DNA of 64,000 bases from Unio delphinus (taxonomy: Eukaryota > Mollusca > Bivalvia > Unionida > Unionidae), in the NCBI GenBank assembly GCA_029339505.1, contig JAQISU010000155.1, forward strand, positions 15,391,501 through 15,455,500, given 5' to 3'. The notes under the pieces were generated by a model. That model was not told the origin of the DNA. It was given only the letters and a program-made list of their open reading frames with translations, and did not search any database. The position numbers and the translations under genes were made by a program. Positions 35,516 to 45,916 of this stretch are shown here, piece by piece (the stretch's first letter is position 1; each line of letters begins with the position of its first letter).

Positions 35516-38044
35516 GTCTCTGATACACCAAAACGTCTAATCCATGATAGAACTATACTGGGTAAAATCAGGGAGTGTTTTAATGAATTCTATCGAGACG
35601 GTGCAGTACACTGTTGGTCGACATTTCGAATTATTGATGAAGATGTCAATGTACCAATCATCGATGCAACTATGAATGACGAAAGAGCAGCTGAGATAAT
35701 TTTACACCTTGGTGGGAAATCCAAGGGTGTAAAATCCAAAGGTAAATTGCAAAGCAATTCCCAACAGAAGTATTTTTTCAGAATAAAATTCATTATCGAA
35801 GTCGAAGGCAAATGGATTATCAGGGATAAATTTGAACCAATCCTCAAGAATAAAAAAACTGTCATTGTAAGTAGAGATTCCAAACCAGGAATTCTAACTG
35901 GAATTGACAAACCATGCTACGAGAGATCTTATCCTGTAACAGCAATCGTTTATGGAATATACCCGCTAAATGATAAACCCAATATTGCAAAACTAGCTCA
36001 TATGAAATATTCTAGTTCACTGAATTGTGTAGCAACACGGGTAATGGAACACTTCACAAATGCATCCCGAGGAAATAAACTAACTGATCTGCGACGTAGG
36101 AAAATAACCGAATGGGAACTGACAGTGAAACAGCACGGTGCGAAGATTTCTGACATAGCTAAATTAGAAACATTATTAAGATTCCCAATAACCGTTATGA
36201 CGATAACCGGAGAAGTATTACACGAACCGAAATATAACAAAAATGGAGCGCCAATACAAATTATTGATCATAACGAACACGCGAGGACACCTGCAGTAAC
36301 AATATTTCCACGAGATAGAACCGTGTTATATATCCCCGAAGAATTCGTCAGGGATGTTTTCTATGAAGAGAAATTATTCGATGCTATTCACGCGTTGTGT
36401 AAAGATGATCCTGTGTCAGTGTGGTTACTTAGTAAAGCTGGTTCCGAATCAGGATTTGATCAATTTGTAAGACCAAATGGTGAATTATATCGCGTTGAAG
36501 AGTTAGATAGTAGAATGAGAAAAATCGCTAATGATTTTTCACCGGAGAGTTTCCATGAAAAACTATTAACGGATAGTTTTACTATTCCATCAGTGGTAGC
36601 TCACTTTGCAAGAGAAAAAAACTCATGGCGTCCAACACGAAGTGATTTTCTCGAGAACGTTAAATTGAGTTGCGTCGAATTTGGTCATGGAGGACTGTGG
36701 AATACAAAATACTCACGTGATGGTATGATTTCAATTGATATATCCGCGTGTTATCCTGGAAGTTTTCTCGGGTATTGGGAATGCTCTGAGTATTTTAAAC
36801 GATTTGGACACCCCACGCATGAAATGACTCGTGTTGCGATTAATGGTCCATTGCCTGATTTTGATTTAACTGGATTCGCTCGTGTGATATCATTCGAATT
36901 AGCTACAGGGTTACATCCGTGTAGTTATGTTTGGCTTGGTAGACACCTATCTGAAAAGGCGTGGATGCCTATAGTGTTACTACGATATATGATCGATTGT
37001 GAGATGTTACAATCGTTGATTGTCGGTGAAGCGATTATATCCTATCGAGCTCAGAAAGAAGTTTGGCTACCACAAACCGATTTAGATAGAATAATTAGAG
37101 AACAGCGAAAACAATTTCCAGATGGAAATTCTTCGAATTTCAGTGAAGAACAAATCATGAATTGGTCTAAGGAGTTATTTGAAATTAAAAAAGAACAAGC
37201 AAAAGATTTTGGACGAAGAATAATCGGTAAATTTACCCAGGGTGGAAGATACGACAATGCAAAATACTCTTCGCGGTTGATCATAGACGTCGCTGAATAC
37301 GATTTTATTGTAACGGATTTAACGAAACAGGGAAAACTTGTATCCCGTAAGGATGCTTTTCTATCCAATGGTGAGAAATTGTGTACGGTTGTTACCTACT
37401 GTGATGGATATAATTCCCAGTATACACATTTGAGAAGTTCTATGCTAGCCTATGCTTGTATTAATCTATTTTCGATGATCAATAGATTTCCTAATACCGC
37501 GGTTTGAGTAGCTACTGATTCGATGTATATACACAATAAATACAAATCAGTAGTGGCTGAATTCACATCTCCGGAGGAAGCGTGGGGGTGTTGGCGATTT
37601 CAAAAGGAAACACTACATGAGTATTGTGAATTCGCAGACGTTACCATGGATGATAAATATCTTTGTTGTAACCGTATTGAAATTCAATCAGAATTTTCTA
37701 ATGCACCACCGGTATCTGATCCAATCTGTAGATACAAGACAGTTTATTTAAACGGTTGTGGTGGGTCAGGAAAGACAACTCGTGCAATTGAATTATTTCG
37801 TCGGTCAAACATGATTGTGCTAACACCGACTCACAGACTCGCCAGAGAGATGAAACAACGAGGGGTAAATGCCTGTACTTATCACAGTTTCTTTCGATGG
37901 AAGGGTGACAAATGGACTCTTGAGCGTATGGGTGATAAATTCATTCCTGAAATCATAATCTGGGATGAAATATGCACAGTGTCATTAGATGTATTACAAA
38001 CATTTCTCGAGTGGTTGTTAAACAAAAACACAAAAGTCGTCATG

Positions 38045-38740
38045 TGCGGTGATCACGGCCAACCACCACCATTTGTCGGTGCATCCCCACATGAATGGCT
38101 AAAGGGTTTTGTAGACTATTATGAAGAAATTAACACTGATTATAGATCACTTGATGAACAATTACGAGAATTCAAAGCGCTAATTAGATTACAGCCGGAT
38201 AAAATCCAATGTGAAATAGCACGTGAAACAATTTCAGAAACTCCCATGAATGATTTTTGGGAAACGTGGAAACCAAACGATTTGATAAATGCAAGTAGAA
38301 AGATAGTCAGAGACACACTTCAGATGAAGTTATTTGAATTGCATCAAGAAAAATTTGCAACACTTTTAGTGCCTCTTTGTTATAGGCGTCATGGGCGGTG
38401 ATCACGGCCAGCCACCACCATTTATCGGTGCATCCCCACATGAATGGCTAAAGGGTTTTGTAGACTATTATGAAGAAATTAACACTGATTATAGATCACT
38501 TGATGAACAATTACGAGAATTCAAAGCGCTAATTAGATTACAACCGGATAAAATCCAGTATGAAATAGCGCGTGAAATAATTTCAGAAACTCCAATGAAT
38601 GATTTTTGGGAAACGTGGAAACCAAACGATTTGATAATTGCGAGTAGAAAGATAGTCAGAGACACACTTCAGATGAAGTTATTTGAATTGAATAAAGAAA
38701 AATTTGCAACACTTGCAGTACCGTTGTGTTATAGGCCTTC
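38045..38740 (+). repeat. 349-bp tandem duplication inside the helicase
   Basis: The block starting CGGTGATCACGGCC near 38046 recurs near 38395 with several per cent divergence. The unit leaves a remainder of one base, so the second unit is read in a different frame. Confidence 0.95.
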
Positions 38741-39364
38741 GGATACACGAAAGCAGAATATAGAAGTTGATATTCCAGGCCTGACAGAGTCAGGGCGTGA
38801 AAAACAAATTCTCGTATTAAATGATATTGTGCTGGTTGATATCAGCGTCGTTGAAGATGCATTACGCGCTAATAAATCCCCATGGACGCTAGGATACGCA
38901 GCGACAATACATTCTTCACAGGGATTGACTATCACAGACACAATTGTTTGGATGGTAGATAATCGCATCGAATGGTCGAATTTAGTCTATCTCGCAGTAT
39001 CCAGAGTACGAAAAATAAATCAGCTTCGAAGAATTGTCTTCGATGATGAAATCATTGGTGGCGATGATGACACCACAATGGATGATGCTAGCATCGTTGA
39101 TGTTAAAACTATTGATAAAAAACTATCCGGTTACAAACAACAAGACAAAAAAAAAACAACGACAATTTGATATTGATGCTGAATTAATAATTACGCTGAA
39201 ACAACAACAGAATAATCACTGCGCAAGTTGCAATTGTATAATGCGTTGGCGTTATTCGGATAAAGATCCTCGCCAATTTACCGTAGACAGAAAGAATAGC
39301 AGCATTGGTCATGTCAGAAACAATGTGATGTTGACTTGTCTTGAGTGTAATAGACGCAACGGCG

Positions 39365-40342
39365 CTAGTTAAGACCCCGCGGTGGTAATTGAGTATCGTC
39401 AGGAATTACTTGTAATTGTTCGCGTGTAAAACCCCGCTGAGGGGCAGTTGAATCCAATTTATAGATTGGAGGTCTACCAGTTGATCGTGTTATAGTAGAT
39501 ATCTTGTGTGCAGTAACACTCCAAATAGGATCAGTAGCCCTTTTTGTGCCACCTTCAAGCTCTCCTGGTTCGTATAAATACCTAACAAGGACATTACTAC
39601 CAAGAAATGGTTGGGAAACGCTAGCGTTTCTAGAAATTTCTTTTTGTGAAATTCCTTGGATTTCCATTTTTGGTATAGACGCTTTCTTAATCGCGTTGAC
39701 AGGTTTCATGTTAATTGTTCGAGTAATCTCATTATTCAGCGCGGTAATCACAGCTGGTAATCTCTTAACCCATTCACGGGATCTTTTATCCTGAATAAAC
39801 TCCTTCGCGTATTGATATCCAAATAACCGCTCAGCAAGAGTCCGATTAAATCGTTCAACAATTGCCTGATCGCGATGTAGCGCAGTATGCCCTCGTCTGA
39901 TGGTGACATTGTGATGTTTCATCGCTGATAAAACAGCGCCTTGAAATTCCTTGCCAGGATCAACCTGCAATAGATTTGGCCAGCGTAGTGGGCCTCGTCG
40001 ATAAATCCTTTCAAACGCAGAAGCTACTTCAGGTGATGATTTCGTTTTTAACGGCTCTGCTTGTTTGTATCGACTCGCAACGTCAACTACGGTTAGCGCG
40101 TATTTGTAACCGTTGTCATGTGCTAAAAACAATAAATCAGCTTGATGAAATTCATTGGGTCCGGTAACATCAAAATGCGAGAAATTGATTTGCTTTGGAC
40201 GCGGTAGATAAATTTGCCATATCGCCTGTTTGGATAACCAATTAGCCGCAGTAGCCTTTTTCACTTTTGCAGCGCTAGCGAGTTTATTGATTGCAGCGTC
40301 ACCCCTCCAATATCCTTTTGGAGAATAATAAATAGATTCCAT
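39365..40342 (-). CDS. Retroviral-type DDE integrase, intact (copy 1)
   Basis: 325 aa from the ATG at 40342, chosen because it aligns with the copy 2 start and lies just after the phospholipase stop. The N-terminal helical part has AAINKLASAAKV and WLSKQAIWQIYLPRPK, matching the linker before the catalytic core in Polinton integrases. Core acidic residues are in FHQADLLFL, LLQVDPGKEFQ and DQAIVERFNRT, with 34 residues between the second Asp and the Glu. The C-terminal SH3-like region includes VLVRYLYEPGELEGG and PIYKLDS. It would insert the linear genome and generate the target duplication. A 16-bp palindrome is inserted at 39615-39630. It converges with the polymerase-HNH gene, overlapping by 8 bp. 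Confidence 0.93.
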   Translation of the reverse strand: MESIYYSPKGYWRGDAAINKLASAAKVKKATAANWLSKQAIWQIYLPRPKQINFSHFDVTGPNEFHQADLLFLAHDNGYKYALTVVDVASRYKQAEPLKTKSSPEVASAFERIYRRGPLRWPNLLQVDPGKEFQGAVLSAMKHHNVTIRRGHTALHRDQAIVERFNRTLAERLFGYQYAKEFIQDKRSREWVKRLPAVITALNNEITRTINMKPVNAIKKASIPKMEIQGISQKEISRNASVSQPFLGSNVLVRYLYEPGELEGGTKRATDPIWSVTAHKISTITRSTGRPPIYKLDSTAPQRGFTREQLQVIPDDTQLPPRGLN

Positions 40343-40349
40343 GTTGTTA

Positions 40350-40876
40350 TTAATTACCGGCACCTAACATCAATTTGCCTTTCATAGCTGATTTTACCAA
40401 CCACGAAGCCAATTTTTCTTTGAAAGATTTATCAGGAATAGCATTTAACGCATGAATTAATTTCACATCTGCGAGATGCCTGTGTTGCAAATTGTTGCTT
40501 TTATATGCGACATCATGAGCATGACACACCTTATCAATAGCGTTTATCGGTTCTTCACCACGTCGAGGTTGATTTTGATCATCAAGTCTGATATCTAATC
40601 GTGTTCCGGGGCCACTGTAGCTATATCCTGGAAGGTGCTTTTCTCCGGGGTACTTTGCCCATGGGGTTCCAGGGAGCTTTGCCAATTTGGCTGCGATATC
40701 ACCTCCTCGTTTTTTTTTAACGGTTCCTTGGGTTTACCAAGTGAAATAAATCTAAATTTCTTTGTACTACATTGTACGCATTTACCAGAAAGCGCTGATC
40801 GGTTATTTTTAGTTGTAATCGTCGTCAAGTCATCTGTGCCAGTACGCGTTTTACACTTCACACAATATAGATCCAT
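40350..40876 (-). pseudogene. Zinc-ribbon plus phospholipase A2 protein, frame lost at a poly-A run (copy 1)
   Basis: From the ATG at 40874-40876 the first frame encodes a zinc ribbon (YCVKCK ... KCVQCSTKKFRF), a type widespread in Polintons. At a run of nine A on the coding strand (40710-40718) the reading frame changes. The other frame continues KKKRGGDIAAKLAKLPGTPW and then a phospholipase A2 domain with calcium loop GYSYSGPGTRLD and catalytic CHAHDVAY. The phospholipase part has no ATG of its own at the right place, so it is most likely the C-terminal half of one protein. Similar domains in parvovirus VP1 act in endosomal escape. Whether the frame change is mutation, assembly error or slippage is open. 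Confidence 0.75.
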
Positions 40877-40881
40877 AATTT

Positions 40882-41556
40882 ATGTATAGAGATATGGATA
40901 TAATTGATTTTTCAGCGACTAAAGCAAGAGAACCAGTTAAGCATCATGCAGCGCTACCAAACTCTATCCGGATGATTATAATCGGGCCATCTGGATCCGG
41001 CAAGACGCAATTGTTACTCAATTTAATAATGAGATGGATGAATGGGGATAAGTTGTATTTAATTGCTCCTAGCGTAGATGATCAACGATGCTATGAAGTG
41101 CTAAAAGATTTTAACGAGAATGCATCAGAGATTCCCGCCGAGGGTATTATTGAATTTATAACCGATATTGACGAGGCACCATCCGTGGATGACCTTGATG
41201 GAAGTATTAACAATTTAGTCGTATTCGACGATGTGATGTTAGATAAACAAACAAACCCAGCTAGAATATTTTCCCGAGGCAGGCATAAAAGCACAGACGT
41301 GATATATGTCACTCAACGCTACACACAGATTCCAAAAGTGATCAGAGATAACTGCAATTTATTGTGTGTATTTAACGGAGTTGATACTCATACTCTTAGA
41401 AATATTTGGCAAACTTGGTGCTGCGGTGATATGGATCATAATCAATTTAAAAATTTCTTTAGTAACGCTCAGTCAAACCCGTACGGATTTGTAACGATAA
41501 ATTTGCATGACCCTCGGACACGATATTGTATCGGACTCGATCAAATATTCGGTTAA
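40882..41556 (+). CDS. A32/FtsK-HerA-type DNA packaging ATPase (copy 1)
   Basis: 224 aa. Walker A is IIGPSGSGKTQ (about residues 32-42) and Walker B is NLVVFDDVML (about 109-118). They are followed by SRGRHKSTDVIYVTQRYTQ (a sensor-like Gln after the strand) and a C-terminal DPRTRYCIGLDQIFG. This is the genome-packaging ATPase found in nearly all capsid-forming Polintons. An internal start at 40894 (MDIIDF) is also possible, while the outer start lies only 5 nt from the divergent zinc-ribbon gene. The last codons and the stop lie inside the right terminal inverted repeat. The frame is intact. Confidence 0.93.
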   Translation: MYRDMDIIDFSATKAREPVKHHAALPNSIRMIIIGPSGSGKTQLLLNLIMRWMNGDKLYLIAPSVDDQRCYEVLKDFNENASEIPAEGIIEFITDIDEAPSVDDLDGSINNLVVFDDVMLDKQTNPARIFSRGRHKSTDVIYVTQRYTQIPKVIRDNCNLLCVFNGVDTHTLRNIWQTWCCGDMDHNQFKNFFSNAQSNPYGFVTINLHDPRTRYCIGLDQIFG

Positions 41557-41793
41557 AATCATTTATTATTTTTTGTTAACCCAGAACTGAAAGTTCCAGC
41601 AGCAGAGGGGGTGAACGACAACGATGTTGCGACCAAAATTGATTGAAAAATCGCAAAATCTCCGTTTGCCAAATGGAGACATTTTTTGGGGGGTTAAAAT
41701 ATGAGATTTCGAAGGAAGGCTCTATTTTCTGTTTTGAGGACTTCAATCAATTTTTTGTCTGAAAAAGTTGTAGGATTCACCCCCTCTGCTGCT
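41530..41793 (-). repeat. Right terminal inverted repeat, copy 1
   Basis: Inverse of 24191-24454. It starts inside the ATPase 3' end (GATCAAATATTCGGTTAA) and ends CTCTGCTGCT. Confidence 0.92.
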
Positions 41794-42442
41794 CCATTCT
41801 CTCCGAATTTCTCGCGATTTCTGCTCTCTTCTTTGGGCGGACAGGTCGATCTGTAGACTTTTCCATGTGTTTGAAAATGTTCGAAACATATGTCTGCAGA
41901 CTTCTCACTGCGTTTGAAGAGCTATTTTTCCCTTAAGTTTGGTCGTTTACACCTTGATTTCCTCTGGCATCCGGCCTCTTGATCAACAATTATCACGAGG
42001 AGAATTTCTTACAGATTCTGTCCTCACAGTCCAAGATTGAAATCAAAAGAATAGTATCCTCCTTTGTAGAGCAGCCTAGACTGAATTTGAATCTTCGATA
42101 TACGATATTAAACTAGGTATTTTAGTGTGGGAAACACGCTCCTTCATTTTAGAAGTGCCAAACTTTGAGTCAGCTTGACCTCCTACTTTGACTACTGGTC
42201 ACGGGAAATTCTCAATTCGTGACAGTTTCACCATGAAATCAAAGTTTAGCAAATAGCCCGTTTGACTGCTGGAAACAAATGCTAGCCAATGTTTAATTTC
42301 AGAACAGAGTTCTTCCCTCGAAAAGACATTTCGACATGGCAGCGTGACGATTGATTCGCGTTACTTTTCTAGAAAACTAATTGATGGTTATCTGCTCTCA
42401 GCTATTGGGATCAAGATAGATCGCTAGAAATTCTCCCCGTCA

Positions 42443-42499
<57 letters not shown>
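42443..42499. repeat. (AC)n microsatellite
   Basis: About 28 AC units followed by a short ATAT stretch. Confidence 0.97.
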
Positions 42500-42506
<7 letters not shown>

Positions 42507-43324
42507 GTATGTATGAATGTACTCTACAATTACAGTGGGATTGTTTCACGCTCCAACATACAACTTATTCAATTAATTTACACAAACATTCTACAAAATG
42601 TGATTCATATCTTAAAAAATGATAGTAAGATTCATGCAATCACTTGTATTGAAAGTAGGATTACACTATCCTGATCTAATGAAAGCAAGTCAAATAATCT
42701 CATGTAATAAAAGTGAAATTCAAATCTCGCGTGGTTAAACTAACTCAATTGCATTCATTGAAACAACATACTCAATTGAAACAAATTGTTTAGTTGTAAT
42801 CAATATAACAATTGTACCAAATGCGATACGTGACTCGTCATTTGTACAGACCATATGATTCAGAGCCACGTATGACTTATAAATACTTGTTAAGACTTGC
42901 AAACGAACCATTTTGACATGGTTCATGTATCCATTGTCAAATCACACAGTTCTCCTAAATTTCTGAGTCGACCCACACTTGTATTGGTCATTCACACGCT
43001 TCATGGATCCTGCGCACAAGTTTACAAATCAGCAGTTCCGTACTTGTATGATCTTTGATGTTCACACCTTCTTCCATTCCGATTCAGACAATAAGCTGGC
43101 CAGACCAACAGCTTATCATACCTGCAAACACAGATGCACAGATCGATACAAAATTATGAAAGATCTAGAAACGAAACTTTTATTTTTGCAACAAAGATAA
43201 TTAAATGAACATATACAGTTATTGTTTGAATATGAGCACTTCATTCCAGGTATTTGTACAAGAATACACAAATTTACAATGACATTGAAGTTGTAAATTC
43301 CAACCTGTTAAGAAACACAAGTAC

Positions 43325-43985
43325 ATGATGAACTCTTTCAAACAGGAAAACTTGATAAACGAGATTCTGTATTTGTTGGAGAAGTATTTCAAAGATCCCA
43401 GTATAAGTGATTGGAGTTCACCATGTATACTTCTTCCGAAACCAGATAAAACTGTCCGTATGTGCACTGATTATATGACGGTGATCAGTGTGACGAAAAA
43501 CAGATTCATTTCTATTAAGATTAGATTGGAATGCCAAGTATGTTACCAAATTTGACCTTCTGAAATTGGTTTGGCAAATTCCACTGATGGAAAGTGCAAA
43601 ATTAATTTAGGCATTAATGACTCCAGATTGACTTTATCAATATAAAGTGACGCTGTTTGGGTTGAAATGGTCGCTAAGTACTATTCAACATCTAATGAAT
43701 ATTATTTACCTCTGGTGTAGATAATTGCGTTTCGATTATGGAAACAACTCCAGATTGACTTTATCAATATAAAAATGTCATTATTTACAACGACAGATGG
43801 ACAGAACATTGAGCAACAATTAGGAAATTTTTTGACAGACTCACTGAGGCAAGTTTGACAAGTTATTTATCCAAAAGTGAGTTCTGCCGAGCTATTGTAA
43901 CGTTTATAGGACATATCGTGGGACGTGGACTAGTTAAACCTATTGTTGTTAAGGTCAAGACTAGATCTTAACACCCTGTGCCTGT
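43325..43985 (+). pseudogene. Ty3/Gypsy reverse-transcriptase remnant
   Basis: Fragments in shifting plus-strand frames match the start of a Gypsy reverse transcriptase. PSISDWSSPCILLPKPDKTV and RMCTDY lie near 43400-43470. VTKFDLLK is near 43540 and an LFGLKW-like segment near 43655. RWTEHIEQ is near 43795, with SEFCRAIVTFIGHIVGRGLV near 43880. Spacing follows the normal order of RT motifs, but the catalytic region is interrupted by stops and an internal repeat of TCCAGATTGACTTTATCAAT (43622 and 43751). No LTRs were recognised. Confidence 0.75.
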
Positions 43986-45430
43986 CAGTATAAAACAACT
44001 GATGAGGTGTTTAGGTATGGCTATATGGGCCATCATCGTTGTCTTTGGTGCCATTTTTACCCTTAGTACATCAATGTCCACAAGTACCTAACATTCCACT
44101 TCTTCAAACACCTCGTCTCTTGTACATCTCACAATGCGTTGGTGTATTGGACTCGCTTTGACATTTATCGGGTCTCTGTTTCATATTGAAACCAACCATT
44201 GTGTTACGACTCAAAGTTGAGGGAACTATAGTATTCGTTGATGTAGCCCTGATTTGGCTTTTGCCTCTGATTCATTAAAAACAACAGGAGCCATAAAAAA
44301 TACATTTTTTTGAAGTACACGCGAAACATGATTTCGTACCATGTTAATGTAAACAACCTATTTTATAAATGTCATATACTGACTGAGCGACGTTATATAA
44401 TTGAACGTTGCCAGATTTGCTGCTAGTTACGAGATCAGAGGCCATATGCTAGATTACATTGCCTGAAAACTTAAAAGACGGCTTGGATTGCTGACATAAA
44501 AGGGCAATCGGGCGGATAGTTGATGGTGGATTGGAAGGATAGTTGTCTGTGCATCAAGTTAGATAATAACATAAAGTAAGTATAATTGTGCCGAACACTG
44601 AAGTGAGATATTGAAATACCTGCCACGAAAGACAGGCACGATTTATGTACATTTGACTTTGTCTTACAAACAGATAGTAATGGCTAAATAACGATTTCCT
44701 TGACAGTTGACACTCATTGCAGGAGGCGGTGTCTGGGGAGAACCTTCCCGTCAGACAGACGAGATAGAATACAAATTAGCTTTGTTATTTGTTCTTCATA
44801 TGCGTCTAATATAACGTAAGCAACATCTTGCATATACAACTTCACATAACCCACTTTGTTCAGATGCAAACGAAATGTAGTGTATGCGGTCATATGGTCT
44901 CAAAATGTAGTGGCCCAGTGGCTAAGGCTTTGGACGTGTGGCCAGACGAGCTCGATTACGATTCCACTATTGGAACATTCAGAATCTGCCAGAGTGATGT
45001 CTTTGGGTGAAACATTTGACACTACCTGCCTCATTACAGTATGAACAATATATATTGATATTATGCAAACCATACAACCATACTTACGGTCCCAGCATCG
45101 CCTTTATATGACGTGTGCCCTATATTAAAGCTGTCCTACCAATTATTTAACCCAGGTGTAAAACTTTGTGTAAATTATATAATAAACGTCACTTCTAAGC
45201 GCGTAACACGTACATTACGTTATCATTGTCCTGCAAGTCAGAATAATGACCCAGTTAAGCAAGGCATTGCACACATATTTACACATTTATATATAAACCT
45301 ACTACAAAGAAATTAAACGCATTTCACATTTAAGCTATTAAACAATTATTGTTGCTACATTTTGACATTTAACAGTGTTTATTCAATAAACATACAGGGG
45401 ACAGTGCAAATCTACAATATGGAAAACTGA

Positions 45431-45610
45431 TCCGGTGGCCAAATAGTTAGAGCGTCCGCCTCGGATGAGGGTGGTCGTGGGTTCTATTTTTGGCCGATTC
45501 ATACAAAAGACTGATATAAATAGTACTAAAAGATGTCTCGCATGGCACTCAGCATTAAGAGGTTAGTGTTAGGACTGGTCGGTCTGGTGTCAGTATAATG
45601 TGACTGGGGG
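45431..45610 (+). mobile_element. SINE copy 3, 5' half (split by the second Polinton)
   Basis: The tRNA-like head TCCGGTGGCCAAATAGTTAG and the body segments AAGAGGTTAGTGTTAGGACT and GGTCGGTCTGGTG match the other SINEs. The copy stops at TGACTGGGGG and continues at 60874. Confidence 0.85.
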
Positions 45611-45904
45611 AGCAGCAGAGAGGGTGAATCCTACAACGTTTTTAGACAAAATTTGATTGAAATCCTAAAACGAGCCGTCTTATAATCTTATTTTAACCAA
45701 AAAAAGGCGAACCCTACAACGTTTTCAGACAAAAAATTGATTGAAATCTCCCTACGAAATCATTTTAACTAAAAAAATGAAAACGATTTTTTAATCAATT
45801 TTGGTCGCAACTTGTTGTCATCCACCCTCTCTGCTGCTAAAGTTTTCAGTTCTGGGTTAAGAATTCTTTTACGATTTTAACCGAATATTTGATCAAGTCC
45901 TTAG
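45611..45904 (+). repeat. Left terminal inverted repeat, copy 2
   Basis: Inverse of 60583-60873. It contains an internal duplication: CTACAACGTTTTTAGAC near 45632 and CTACAACGTTTTCAGAC near 45715. The outer 230 bp is bounded by AGCAGCAGAGAGGGTG and CACCCTCTCTGCTGCT, giving an imperfect palindrome. Confidence 0.93.
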
Positions 45905-45916
45905 GACGAAAATCAT

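Larger units (their letters stand above)
35144..39372 (+). pseudogene. Family B DNA polymerase / SF1 helicase / HNH replication gene, broken (copy 1)
   Basis: The N-terminus is six or so 60-bp units (EFKRLSKIKPW-type, basic) with stops near 35342 and 35415. A conserved domain follows with LNCVATRVMEHF and HNEHARTP, possibly an OTU-like cysteine protease pair. Then comes the polymerase: motif A SIDISACYPGSFLG (about 36730), the motif B region GKFTQGGRYDNAKY (about 37225) and motif C TDSMYIHNK (about 37515), with a TGA at 37507-37509 just before motif C. The helicase has GCGGSGKTT, IIWDEICT and VVMCGDHGQPPPF. A 349-bp tandem duplication (from about 38040) shifts the frame, then LGYAATIHSSQGLT and VYLAVSRVRK follow. 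After a run of ten A (39147-39156) an HNH-like CASCN...CLECNRRNG segment is in another frame. No 3'-5' exonuclease motifs were recognised. Confidence 0.85.
24191..41793. mobile_element. Polinton/Maverick (adintovirus-like) element, copy 1
   Basis: A 17.6-kb element starts AGCAGCAGAG and ends CTCTGCTGCT, with terminal inverted repeats of about 265 bp. CCATT flanks both ends (24186-24190 and 41794-41798). An additional T precedes the left copy and forms the last base of the right end, so the duplication reads as 5 or 6 bp; 6 bp is usual for Polintons. It carries the Polinton hallmark set of family B polymerase, retroviral-type integrase, adenain-like protease, packaging ATPase, major capsid and penton-like protein. 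Many genes are broken by stops, frame changes and tandem duplications, while the integrase and ATPase remain open. It looks like an old endogenous viral copy. Confidence 0.93.
41799..45430. other. Spacer between the two Polintons
   Basis: Host-type sequence with an AC microsatellite at 42443-42499, a decayed Gypsy reverse-transcriptase region and a possible degraded SINE head near 44900-45000 (GTGGCCCAGTGGCTAAGG). No intact gene is supported. Confidence 0.6.

Noticed and set aside
24191..41793. Adenovirus or virophage integration
   Set aside because: Retroviral-type integrase together with family B polymerase and the terminal repeats place it with Polinton/adintovirus elements; no adenovirus-specific or virophage-specific gene set is seen.
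44890..45030. Additional SINE or tRNA
   Set aside because: Only the A-box-like head is recognisable; the B-box and body are too degraded to assign.
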